From Tissierella_B sp964485455 (GTDB taxonomy: Bacteria > Bacillota > Clostridia > Tissierellales > Tissierellaceae), in NCBI GenBank assembly GCA_964485455.1, contig CAZAJU010000091.1, positions 1 through 7,638 of the forward strand: a stretch of 7,638 nt of DNA, given 5' to 3'. Under the pieces are notes generated by a model. That model was given only the letters and a program-made list of their open reading frames with translations. It had not been told where the DNA came from and did no database searches. The position numbers and the translations under genes were made by a program. How positions within the stretch are numbered: the first letter of the stretch is position 1; each line of letters begins with the position of its first letter. Below are positions 1-6,673 of the stretch, in pieces.

Positions 1-11
1 TAACCCCTATG

Positions 12-49
12 TAACCCTATATTATCAGGCTTTTGATAATATAGGGTTA
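12..49. promoter_or_regulatory. 16-bp perfect hairpin upstream of first gene
   Basis: Bases 12-27 are the exact reverse complement of 34-49 (arm TAACCCTATATTATCA), with a 6-nt loop GGCTTT. A related direct copy, TAACCCCTAT, lies at 1-10. No T-run follows the stem on either strand, so it is not a standard intrinsic terminator. It ends only 12 nt before the ribosome binding site of the 76-726 gene. It could be a 5'-UTR structure, a palindromic operator, or the end of an upstream transcript outside the window. The structure is certain; its function is not known. Confidence 0.6.
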
Positions 50-75
50 TCTTAGTATAAGAGGAGGGAATTAAA

Positions 76-726
76 ATGAATATAAATATTAAAAGTGGTA
101 TGGCATTATTACTGGCAGCATTGTTTACCATAAGCCCTATGGCTGTTAAAGCAGAAGATGTAGAAGCCTTACCAATCTCTGCGCCTATTGAGAATAACGA
201 TGAAATAAAAGTAACCGAATATATTGAATTTAGAGGGAAAATAGAGGAGGTTCAAAGGGAAGGAGAGCAATTCTATATAGTTGCTAGAAAAGACCTAGAA
301 GAAGGTCTTGATGCTTTAAGGGCATATATTGACGAGGATTTAATCCTATTAGACATTAGGACTATGGGTTTTGCAGAGAAGGAAGATTTGGAGGTAGGTA
401 TGGATGTAATTATCTACTACCACAAGGATACTGTTATGGCTATGAGCTATCCTCCTATGCTTGGTCCCGATGTTGTGGTCATAGATGAAAAGGATGAAGA
501 TGGATATTGGATGTCTACAATGGTTTCAAAATTTGATAAGGATTATCTAAATGCTGAGAAGGACCTTTATGCTAGACCATCTGATGATACAGTAATAATT
601 GATAAGGATGGAAATAAACTAACTAAAGATGATTTGGCAGATAGGGATTGGATTATCTTCTATGATATAGAAGTGAGTGGACAATGGGACAGGAACCTTG
701 TCCACTCCTTAATATTTTTTGAATAA
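76..726 (+). CDS. Secreted two-repeat beta-type protein, function unknown
   Basis: A 216-aa exported protein. Start choice is supported by GAGGAGGG at 61-68, 7 nt before ATG. Residues 1-26 form a signal peptide (Lys6, hydrophobic core, cleavage likely after VKA). The mature part looks like two similar halves, each a run of beta-strand-like segments. The first, about 45-135, has a DxDLILLD-type segment, then EDLEVGMDVIIYY and a PP-containing turn before VVVI. The second, about 136-216, has DDTVIIDKDGNKLTKDDL followed by WIIFY. From memory this pattern occurs in clostridial exported proteins, often fused to a copper-amine-oxidase-like stalk domain; here it stands alone. No catalytic motif is visible, so no reaction is proposed. 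The last residues (about 200-211, VSGQWDRNLVHS) are encoded by a REP-like palindrome also found beside the transposase gene, so the C-terminus appears replaced or remodelled. The real gene is likely; its role is unknown. Confidence 0.88.
   Translation: MNINIKSGMALLLAALFTISPMAVKAEDVEALPISAPIENNDEIKVTEYIEFRGKIEEVQREGEQFYIVARKDLEEGLDALRAYIDEDLILLDIRTMGFAEKEDLEVGMDVIIYYHKDTVMAMSYPPMLGPDVVVIDEKDEDGYWMSTMVSKFDKDYLNAEKDLYARPSDDTVIIDKDGNKLTKDDLADRDWIIFYDIEVSGQWDRNLVHSLIFFE
671..710 (-). repeat. REP-like palindrome inside the 3' end of a gene
   Basis: GAGTGGACAA at 675-684 pairs perfectly with TTGTCCACTC at 698-707 around a 13-nt loop. AAG/CTT flanks extend the stem with one bulged T. Read on the reverse strand, 677-705 matches 7554-7582 at 26 of 29 positions, including GTTCCTGTCCC. 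It is therefore a solo member of the repeat family that brackets the transposase gene. It lies wholly within the reading frame, encodes residues 200-211 of the secreted protein, and ends 16 nt before the stop codon. Confidence 0.85.
671..720 (+). terminator. Likely intrinsic terminator built from the REP copy
   Basis: The palindrome stem (675-684 with 698-707, extended outward by AAG/CTT) is followed by TTAATATTTTTT at 709-720. That gives the hairpin-plus-U-tract form of a rho-independent terminator overlapping the last four codons. The 13-nt loop and the interrupted T-run make it less ideal than the terminator at 2922. If active, it would separate this transcript from the downstream nucleotidase gene. 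Confidence 0.5.
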
Positions 727-768
727 TTTTGGAAAAAAGAAGGTATTTTGAGATGAAAGGGGAATATA

Positions 769-809
769 TATTATTGATGTGATTTAATAATCATATTGCA
801 TCAATAATA
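769..809. promoter_or_regulatory. Inverted repeat before the nucleotidase ribosome site
   Basis: TATTATTGATG at 769-779 pairs perfectly with CATCAATAATA at 799-809. Inside the loop, TGATT (780-784) pairs with AATCA (789-793), giving an extended hairpin with a 5-nt bulge. It sits between the first two genes, 4 nt before GGAGG at 814-818. It may be an operator or a 5'-UTR structure. A possible promoter, TTGAGA at 748-753 and TATTAT at 769-774, has only a 15-nt spacer and is weak. No T-tract follows, so it is not a terminator. Confidence 0.45.
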
Positions 810-825
810 AAAAGGAGGAAAGCAT

Positions 826-2868
826 ATGTTTAAGAACAAAAGGATTTTAAGCCTTTTGGTGGCATTCACGATGGTATTAGGCATAATTATTGCTCCTAGA
901 GGTGTATTTGCAGAATGGGAAAACGTTAACCTGACCATAGTCGGTACTACGGATCTTCATGCAAATATCTATAATTATTCATACGAAGATGGCAAGGAAG
1001 TGGACAATCTTGGAATGGCAAAGGTCTATACGGTTGTTCAAGAGATAAGGAAGGAAAATCCTAATACGATACTGATAGACAATGGAGATACAGTTCAGGG
1101 TACTATACTTTCAGATGACTTGTATAATACAAAGCTTGAGCTCAAGCACCCTGTAATCGATGTAATGAACTTCATGAAATATGATGCAATGACACTTGGA
1201 AATCACGAATTCAACTTTGGCCTTGAATTAGTTAATAAGATTGAAGAGGAAGCTGATTTCCCTATATTAGCAGCAAATGCAACCTATAAGGAAGATGGGG
1301 CATTCTTAACGGAAGCCTATCTTATTAAAGAAGTAGCTGGAGTGAAGGTTGGAATCTTAGGAATAACAAATCCGAATATCCCAAAATGGGATGGACCTAA
1401 GACTACTGAATTAACCTTTGCAAGTCCATTGGAAACAGCAGAGAAATATATTCCAATGATGAAAGAAGAAGGAGCAGATATAATATTCTTATCTACTCAT
1501 ATGGGTTTTGAAGCTGAATATGGTGGAGATAGTGCTGATGAAGTAATTGCAGCATTCCCAGAGGTAGCAGGAGTATTGACAGGACATGCACATGTTACTG
1601 AACAGAAAAAGGTTGGAAATACACTTGTAGGTGCTGCGAAAAACGCAGGCGCTCAAGTTGTAAGATATGATTTTGAACTAGCAAAAACTGATGATAAATG
1701 GACAATAGTAAATAGCGAAGTTAAGACAATAGATGTAAAGGAATATGCTGCAAGTGAAGAGCTTAAGGCATATGCAAAGGAATATCATCAAAAGACACTG
1801 GATTTCCTAGTTGAAGTAATTGGTACTGTTACAGAGAATTTTGCTCCTGAAGAAGAGATCCTGGGAATTCCAGAAGCACAAATTATAGATACAGGAGTCA
1901 TTGATTTAATAAATGATGTTCAGATAAAGTACACTGGTGCTGACGTAGCAGGTGCTGCTTTATTTAGTCAGAATTCAAACCTAAGAGAAGGGGATGTAAC
2001 TTACGCTTCTATATTTGAAATCTATAAGTATCCTAATACCCTAGTTGGTATAGAGGTTACTGGAGCTGAGTTAAAGGCCTATATGGAATGGTCTGCAAAC
2101 TACTATAATACTTTTGTTCCTGGAGATATTAATATTTCCTTTAATCCTAATATTAGAGGTTACAACTATGATATGTTCCAAGGTGTTGATTATAAGGTAG
2201 ATGTTTCTAAACCAGCTGGAGAAAGAATTGTAGATTTAATGTTCAATGGAGAGCCTTTGAAGGCTGATGATACAGTAAAACTAGCAATCAACAACTATAG
2301 GTATGGTGGACTTAAGAATATGGGAATCATCAGTGGAGAACCGTATTTTGAGTCGGACCCAATGTCATTAAGAAGCTATATAGCTGAGTATATCAAAGAA
2401 AATACACCTATAGCACCTGTTGTTGACAACAACTGGGAAGTAATAGGTGCAGATTTAGATCATCCACTAAGAGATTATCTAATTGAAGAAATAAAAGCAG
2501 GTAATTTAGAGCTTCCTGTTTCAGAAGATGGTAGAAGCTACAATGCAAAGGCTATAAATGCCGAGGATATGATTAAGGCAGGATTAATACCTGATGAGGT
2601 TTTAAAAGAGCATGGAATAGAAGTAACGCCTATGCCAGAGCCAAGTCCGGAACCAGCTCCTGAGCCAACACCAGTTGAACCTGCTCCAGTAGAGCCAAGT
2701 CCAACACCTGTGAAGCCAGAGGATATTAAGTATATCGTTCAACCTGGAGATTGGTTGTCCAAGATAGCTATTAAATACAATAAGGAATGGAGAGGCTTAG
2801 CTGAATACAATCAGTTAAAGAACCCTCACCTAATATTCCCTAACCAAGTAATTTTGATTCCACAATAG
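826..2868 (+). CDS. Secreted 2',3'-cyclic phosphodiesterase/nucleotidase with LysM
   Basis: A 680-aa exported metallophosphoesterase of the 5'-nucleotidase family. It is closest in pattern to CpdB/YfkN 2',3'-cyclic-nucleotide 2'-phosphodiesterase/3'-nucleotidase, which releases phosphate and nucleosides from extracellular nucleotides. GGAGG at 814-818 supports the start. Residues 1-29 are a signal peptide (cleavage after VFA). The N-terminal metal-binding domain, about 34-260, shows all family motifs: TTDLH (D43, H45), DNGD (D85, D88), GNHE (N126, H127), THMG (H225) and GHAH (H254, H256). The C-terminal substrate domain, about 330-540, has SNLREGDVT, LYKYPNT-like EIYKYPNTL, YNYDMFQGVDYKVDV and NNYRYGG. 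The YNYDxxxGVxYxxDV block is CpdB-like rather than UshA-like. A Pro/Glu-rich linker at 601-632 leads to one LysM domain, about 635-679 (YIVQPGDWLSKIA to PNQVILIPQ), which should hold the enzyme on peptidoglycan in place of an LPxTG anchor. All catalytic residues appear intact. Exact substrate preference cannot be read from sequence. Confidence 0.95.
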   Translation: MFKNKRILSLLVAFTMVLGIIIAPRGVFAEWENVNLTIVGTTDLHANIYNYSYEDGKEVDNLGMAKVYTVVQEIRKENPNTILIDNGDTVQGTILSDDLYNTKLELKHPVIDVMNFMKYDAMTLGNHEFNFGLELVNKIEEEADFPILAANATYKEDGAFLTEAYLIKEVAGVKVGILGITNPNIPKWDGPKTTELTFASPLETAEKYIPMMKEEGADIIFLSTHMGFEAEYGGDSADEVIAAFPEVAGVLTGHAHVTEQKKVGNTLVGAAKNAGAQVVRYDFELAKTDDKWTIVNSEVKTIDVKEYAASEELKAYAKEYHQKTLDFLVEVIGTVTENFAPEEEILGIPEAQIIDTGVIDLINDVQIKYTGADVAGAALFSQNSNLREGDVTYASIFEIYKYPNTLVGIEVTGAELKAYMEWSANYYNTFVPGDINISFNPNIRGYNYDMFQGVDYKVDVSKPAGERIVDLMFNGEPLKADDTVKLAINNYRYGGLKNMGIISGEPYFESDPMSLRSYIAEYIKENTPIAPVVDNNWEVIGADLDHPLRDYLIEEIKAGNLELPVSEDGRSYNAKAINAEDMIKAGLIPDEVLKEHGIEVTPMPEPSPEPAPEPTPVEPAPVEPSPTPVKPEDIKYIVQPGDWLSKIAIKYNKEWRGLAEYNQLKNPHLIFPNQVILIPQ

Positions 2869-2921
2869 ACAAATATATCAAGTAAGTTCCAAAGAAGGTG
2901 CCATAGTAAGAAAGCATAAAG

Positions 2922-2951
2922 AAGGTGATTCCCAGCGGGAATCACCTTTTT
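2922..2951 (+). terminator. Strong intrinsic terminator between convergent genes
   Basis: AAGGTGATTCCC (2922-2933) pairs perfectly over 12 bp with GGGAATCACCTT (2937-2948) around the 3-nt loop AGC, and five T residues run from 2947 to 2951. It lies 54 nt after the nucleotidase stop and 46 nt before the end of the reverse-strand adhesin gene. On the reverse strand the stem is followed by a T-rich but interrupted stretch (CTTTATGCTTTCTT), so it may also serve the adhesin as a weaker bidirectional terminator. Confidence 0.9.
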
Positions 2952-2996
2952 ATTCTTAACTCTTCGTTCTTAGTTTTTAACTTTTACCTGATTTGA
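2952..2996. other. T-rich degenerate short-repeat spacer
   Basis: Between the terminator and the adhesin stop, the sequence is built of imperfect units such as TTCTTAACTCTTCG, TTCTTAGTTTTTAAC and TTTTA. Read on the reverse strand it is a series of GTTAA/CTAAGAA-like motifs. No open frame or hairpin is evident. It may be a degenerate low-complexity tract or simply the 3'-UTR of the reverse gene. Confidence 0.35.
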
Positions 2997-5900
2997 CTAG
3001 TCTTCCTTCTTTTTAAGGAATAATCCTAATGCTAAGATTATACCGCCTAGTCCACTGAATAACATCGGGCTTGCTGATCCAGTTCTAGGAAGAACTGCTA
3101 CTGGTGCTGCTTCAGGAACTGGTTCTTCTATTACTTCTACTTCGTCCAATACTTCAGGAACTTCTGGAATTATAGGAATTACAGGAATTACAGGAACTAT
3201 TGGTGCTGTCGGTGGACCTTGAGGAATTTCAAATGGTGGTACTTCTTCCTCTTCTTCTTCAGGTTCATCATCTGGATCATCGTCAGGATCGTCATCTGGA
3301 TCATCGTCAGGGTCATCTTCAGGTGGTCTTCTCCTATTGATGAATCTGACTTCTTCGATTGATTCATCCTCTATTTCAAGTTCAATATTATTAGCTCCAA
3401 CTAATCTGAAGTCATCATCTATTCTTACTTCTCTTACCCTGTATTCGCCATCTTCTAATTCATCAAATACCAAGAATCCATTTCCATCAATGAATCCATC
3501 ATCTATTTCTACCCATGCGCCGTCAATTCTCATATCAAGCTCGAAGTAGAATCTAGTGTTATTACCAGAGATTACATCTCCAAATCTATTTTGAACTATC
3601 TTTTCTACAATTATTCTGCCATCTGGAGTAGGAGGTGGTGGTATTAATCTATTAGTTACTTCTATTGGGTATTGCATATTATCTGAGTGGTAGAATTCTC
3701 TACCGTTTTCGCTGCCTACTGCTCCAATACCCATTACATAACCTGTTCTTACATCTTCGTAGATTACATATTCACCATCAGGTTGATCTTCAAATATTAC
3801 AAGACCTGATTCACCTGTTGTCTTAGCTTCTACAAATTCTTCTACACCTTCAACCACTCTGTATAATCTAAATGTGAATCCGCTTAAATTGCTATCATTG
3901 GATACACGTTTTTGAACTACAATATCCCTTAGTGGAATAGGCCTGTTTACAAATGTTAGATAAACAGAATCCTTATTGTCAGCTGTTTCTTCATTTACTT
4001 CTACTTCAAATGGACCGTCAGGAAGTAATCCTTTACTATCAGTTTCTTTAATTGTGTAGGTTCCTGAATCTAAGTTCATGAATACTACTTTACCTTCATC
4101 ATCTGTTAATGAAGGTCCAGCTACCTTTTCATCACCTAACCAAAGTTCAAATTCGAATCCACTTAAGTCAGGCAATGCCATTGGCATTACTTCTCCACTT
4201 CTAATTGCCTTTTGGATTAATAGTTTGCCCTTCCATTCTGGGATTCTAAGGTTTTTAACTACAACTGGTACTATACCCTTTAGTTTATTCTTATTGATAA
4301 CTACTTCTAACCCTTCCTCTGGAAGTGAACTTTCATAGCCTTCTGGAACAACTTCTTTAAGGATATAAGTTCCTTCAGGAAGGTCATCAAAGACTGCTAG
4401 ACCAAGACCATTTGTTGTAGCTTCTAATGGTTCTTCTAGGTTTTCACCTTCTAAGGTAAATACTATATCTTTAGGATTTTCTATAGGTCTAATATTAAAT
4501 CTTCCTTGTGGTAGACCTAGTTTAATCTTAGTTATAATAATCTTGCCCTTATTCCATTCTTTAACATTTACAACTCTAACTTCATATACATTGTCATTTT
4601 CATTAGGAACATCTGGACCAATTTCAATGAATTCCCCATCTGGGAAGTTAGGTGTAAATCCATCCTTAAGAAGTTCTTTTACTTCATAGATTCCTGGAGT
4701 TAATTCATTAAAGTCTACTTCTCCATAATCATTAGTTGCTACTGGACCTGCTACCTTTTTGCCATCTTTCCATAGTTCGAATTCAAATCCAGCTAAGCGT
4801 GAATCTGGGGGTTTTATTTTAGCTTCTAAGGATTTTTTAATTCTAATTGTTCCTTCCCATGGAGCTTCTTCTTGGTTTATTAGCCAAATATTCATCATGC
4901 CATTGTTATCCAAAGCCTGAGCATTAATATCTATTGGATTTTCAACTACATCATGATTTTGATTTCCAGATGTAGCTAGATAATAGCTATCTGAGGAGAT
5001 TGGCATCCCATTAACTTCAGTTTCTACTAGGTTATAGCTTCCAAATGGAAGATCTACAAAGGTAACATGGTCTCCTTTACCATCAGTTGTATTGATAGTC
5101 AATTCCCTAACTTCATATAGATCATTATCTACAGGTAGAGGACCTCTTAATTCTACTGTGAATGTGTTATCACCTAGGCTTGCATTTATATTGCCTTTTG
5201 GAGTCTTTATACGTTTGTGAACTTTTAGCCTGCCCATTCCAGTTGGAGGTGGTGGAAGCTTCTCGTTTTCAAAGTCTAAGTGTGATGTCTGAACATTAGT
5301 AGCAATTGTTACTTCCTGGCCATTACCAAAACGAATTTTATAACCATTAGGAATATCTTCCTCCATTACCTTATATTTACCTGCTGGTAAATCATTAAAG
5401 TATTTGGTTTCACCTGCTTTGATTATTAGTTCATCTTCTTTGACCCATTTATTGTCTACATATTTATAAAGAACTATTGTGAATTCTGTTTCATCGTTTG
5501 TAATTAGTTCATCTTCTAAATCGTATAGATATTTCGTGATAGATATTGAGCCCTTGATTACCTCAACTTCTGGTGGAATAATTGTAAAGGTAAATGAATA
5601 ATGTGATATTCCTGGGATGTTTCCTGGCTTATTAAGTGGTGATCTAAAACCATAACCGTTAGATCCTACATTATCGTAAACTCTATAATTAGGGCCACCC
5701 TTAACTGATAATAAATCTATTTCTAGATTATTAGCTTCAAACATTAGATATTTTCCGCCATCATAAATTTCAAATCTTACCCAATAGATAGAGTTAGTAT
5801 CATTGGTGCTATTTCCGTCTTTATCAAAGTAGAATGTTTTTTCTTTAGGTTGGCCATTATCATTGATATCTACCTTGTTTGGGAACGAATCATTTCCTGA

Positions 5901-6587
5901 GTAATCAGTATATTCATGACCATTTTCGTCTAATGCCATGATACCAAATTCTTCTAAGAACATTACCATTGGAAGTTCTTCCGATTGTAATGGTGCTTCT
6001 ATTATATCAGGAACTATTGGCTCTTCTATCTGACCAGTTCCTTCTGACTCTTGACCTTCATCAGGTTCAGCAGTAGGTCCTTCTTCTTCTTCTTCTTCAG
6101 CCTCTTGACCTTCTTCAGGATCAACAGCTCCTTCTGTCCCTTGACCATCTTCAGGGCCAACTGGTACTTCTCCTTGACTAGGTTCTTCTGTCTCTTCGCC
6201 ATCGTCTGAATCTGCAGGAGTTTCTCCTACAACGGAATCTTCTTGTTCTTCACCTTCATTAGATTCAGCAGGCTCTTCAAGTTCCTCTTCCTTTTTATCT
6301 TCATCAGGCTCAGCTGCTGGATCTTTATCGTCAGATTCTTCTGCTTCTTCAACAAGTTCTTCGTCTTCACCTAATTCTTCTTCACCCGGCTCACCGGGAT
6401 TTTCTTGCTCTGTAGGCTCATCAGCTTCATCCTCTAACTGCTTACCATCATCTATAGTTGTTGTTTCTAAAGTAAATTCCTCTCCAATTGCTTTCTCCTC
6501 TCCAAATGCCATAGAACTAAAAGAAATACTACTAAAGATTACTGCCAGTGAAACTAGTATAGCTAGTAACCTATTACGCGTTTTCAT
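2997..6587 (-). CDS. LPxTG adhesin with seven SpaA/Cna_B isopeptide domains
   Basis: A 1196-aa wall-anchored surface protein. AGGAGGG lies 6 nt before ATG. Signal peptide is about 1-29. Residues 36-200 are extremely Glu/Asp/Pro-rich with degenerate EGQE-type repeats. A globular region at about 205-340 contains VKGG (295-298), SPLN (316-319) and GISHYSF (326-332), a pattern I recall from large surface proteins; it is probably the head. Seven prealbumin-like domains of SpaA/Cna_B type follow, at about 345-443, 453-573, 580-676, 681-780, 787-883, 888-981 and 990-1086. Each has a candidate first-strand Lys, a Glu in the YxxxE segment and a terminal Asn: K352/E409/N441, K458/E522/N571, K585/E638/N674, K687/E745/N779, K793/E848/N881, K893/E944/N979, K996/E1053/N1084. 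These are the residues that form intramolecular isopeptide bonds in the family, predicting a rigid protease-resistant stalk. After a DDDP tract (1091-1107) and a Pro-rich wall spacer come LPRTG (1166-1170), a hydrophobic segment and KKKED, a complete sortase signal. No pilin motif or sortase gene is seen nearby. The ligand is unknown. The leader carries part of a c-di-GMP riboswitch. Confidence 0.95.
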   Translation of the reverse strand: MKTRNRLLAILVSLAVIFSSISFSSMAFGEEKAIGEEFTLETTTIDDGKQLEDEADEPTEQENPGEPGEEELGEDEELVEEAEESDDKDPAAEPDEDKKEEELEEPAESNEGEEQEDSVVGETPADSDDGEETEEPSQGEVPVGPEDGQGTEGAVDPEEGQEAEEEEEEGPTAEPDEGQESEGTGQIEEPIVPDIIEAPLQSEELPMVMFLEEFGIMALDENGHEYTDYSGNDSFPNKVDINDNGQPKEKTFYFDKDGNSTNDTNSIYWVRFEIYDGGKYLMFEANNLEIDLLSVKGGPNYRVYDNVGSNGYGFRSPLNKPGNIPGISHYSFTFTIIPPEVEVIKGSISITKYLYDLEDELITNDETEFTIVLYKYVDNKWVKEDELIIKAGETKYFNDLPAGKYKVMEEDIPNGYKIRFGNGQEVTIATNVQTSHLDFENEKLPPPPTGMGRLKVHKRIKTPKGNINASLGDNTFTVELRGPLPVDNDLYEVRELTINTTDGKGDHVTFVDLPFGSYNLVETEVNGMPISSDSYYLATSGNQNHDVVENPIDINAQALDNNGMMNIWLINQEEAPWEGTIRIKKSLEAKIKPPDSRLAGFEFELWKDGKKVAGPVATNDYGEVDFNELTPGIYEVKELLKDGFTPNFPDGEFIEIGPDVPNENDNVYEVRVVNVKEWNKGKIIITKIKLGLPQGRFNIRPIENPKDIVFTLEGENLEEPLEATTNGLGLAVFDDLPEGTYILKEVVPEGYESSLPEEGLEVVINKNKLKGIVPVVVKNLRIPEWKGKLLIQKAIRSGEVMPMALPDLSGFEFELWLGDEKVAGPSLTDDEGKVVFMNLDSGTYTIKETDSKGLLPDGPFEVEVNEETADNKDSVYLTFVNRPIPLRDIVVQKRVSNDSNLSGFTFRLYRVVEGVEEFVEAKTTGESGLVIFEDQPDGEYVIYEDVRTGYVMGIGAVGSENGREFYHSDNMQYPIEVTNRLIPPPPTPDGRIIVEKIVQNRFGDVISGNNTRFYFELDMRIDGAWVEIDDGFIDGNGFLVFDELEDGEYRVREVRIDDDFRLVGANNIELEIEDESIEEVRFINRRRPPEDDPDDDPDDDPDDDPDDEPEEEEEEVPPFEIPQGPPTAPIVPVIPVIPIIPEVPEVLDEVEVIEEPVPEAAPVAVLPRTGSASPMLFSGLGGIILALGLFLKKKED
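3268..3315. repeat. 24-bp tandem repeat encoding the DDDP spacer
   Basis: Two adjacent 24-bp units, 3268-3291 and 3292-3315, agree at 22 of 24 positions. Each is itself made of two 12-bp half-units, and partial units flank them. They encode the (DDDP)n spacer of the adhesin between the last SpaA domain and the Pro-rich wall region. Because the unit is a multiple of three, copy-number change by slippage would lengthen or shorten the spacer without breaking the frame. Confidence 0.8.
6081..6098. repeat. (TTC)6 triplet run encoding six glutamates
   Basis: Six exact TTC triplets on the + strand read as GAA on the coding strand, giving Glu164-169 of the adhesin. The run is the purest part of the longer Glu/Pro-rich stretch, which uses CTTC/TTC-rich codons throughout 5988-6482. 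It is a candidate site for in-frame length variation between strains. Confidence 0.7.
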
Positions 6588-6603
6588 ACTCTTCCCTCCT
6601 AAC

Positions 6604-6652
6604 TTTAGATTTCAAGCTTTGCGTCATTATCTTTCGATAATTTTGCCCAGGA
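6604..6652 (-). ncRNA. Cyclic-di-GMP-I (GEMM-I) riboswitch, 5' half visible
   Basis: Read on the reverse strand, the leader has GGGCAAA (6648-6642), a 6-bp hairpin ATTATC-GAAA-GATAAT (6641-6626), GACGCAAAGC (6625-6616) and, 7 nt later, CTAAA (6608-6604). Order, spacing and the GNRA loop match the signature of the GEMM-I aptamer, which binds cyclic di-GMP. In known members a second long stem follows CTAAA and closes back onto GGCAA. Here AGGAGGG begins 3 nt after CTAAA and the start codon follows, so the 3' half is absent or would have to lie inside the coding sequence. A c-di-GMP-controlled adhesin is biologically sensible, but this copy may be degenerate. The motif match is strong; function is uncertain. 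Confidence 0.72.
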
Positions 6653-6673
6653 TTATATTTAATTGGTAATCTA

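Noticed and set aside
76..2868. Two-gene operon of the secreted protein and nucleotidase
   Set aside because: The 99-bp gap follows a terminator-like hairpin and contains its own palindrome. Co-transcription is possible by read-through but is not supported by the sequence.
2891..2927. Direct repeat AAAGAAGGTG at 2891 and 2918
   Set aside because: Only 10 bp, and the second copy is explained by the terminator stem.
3268..3315. CRISPR-like short repeats
   Set aside because: The units are directly adjacent without spacers and encode an in-frame DDDP spacer.
3337..3549. 70-aa forward open frame rich in Ser
   Set aside because: It is antisense to the seventh SpaA domain of the adhesin. Its Ser/Asn-rich composition mirrors the complementary codons, and there is no ribosome site.
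4078..4338. 86-aa forward open frame
   Set aside because: It is antisense to domains 4 and 5 of the adhesin, with low-complexity composition and no ribosome site.
6652..6657. Perfect TATAAT on the reverse strand as adhesin promoter
   Set aside because: Transcription would start inside GGGCAAA and destroy the riboswitch-like leader, and no -35 element is suitably placed.
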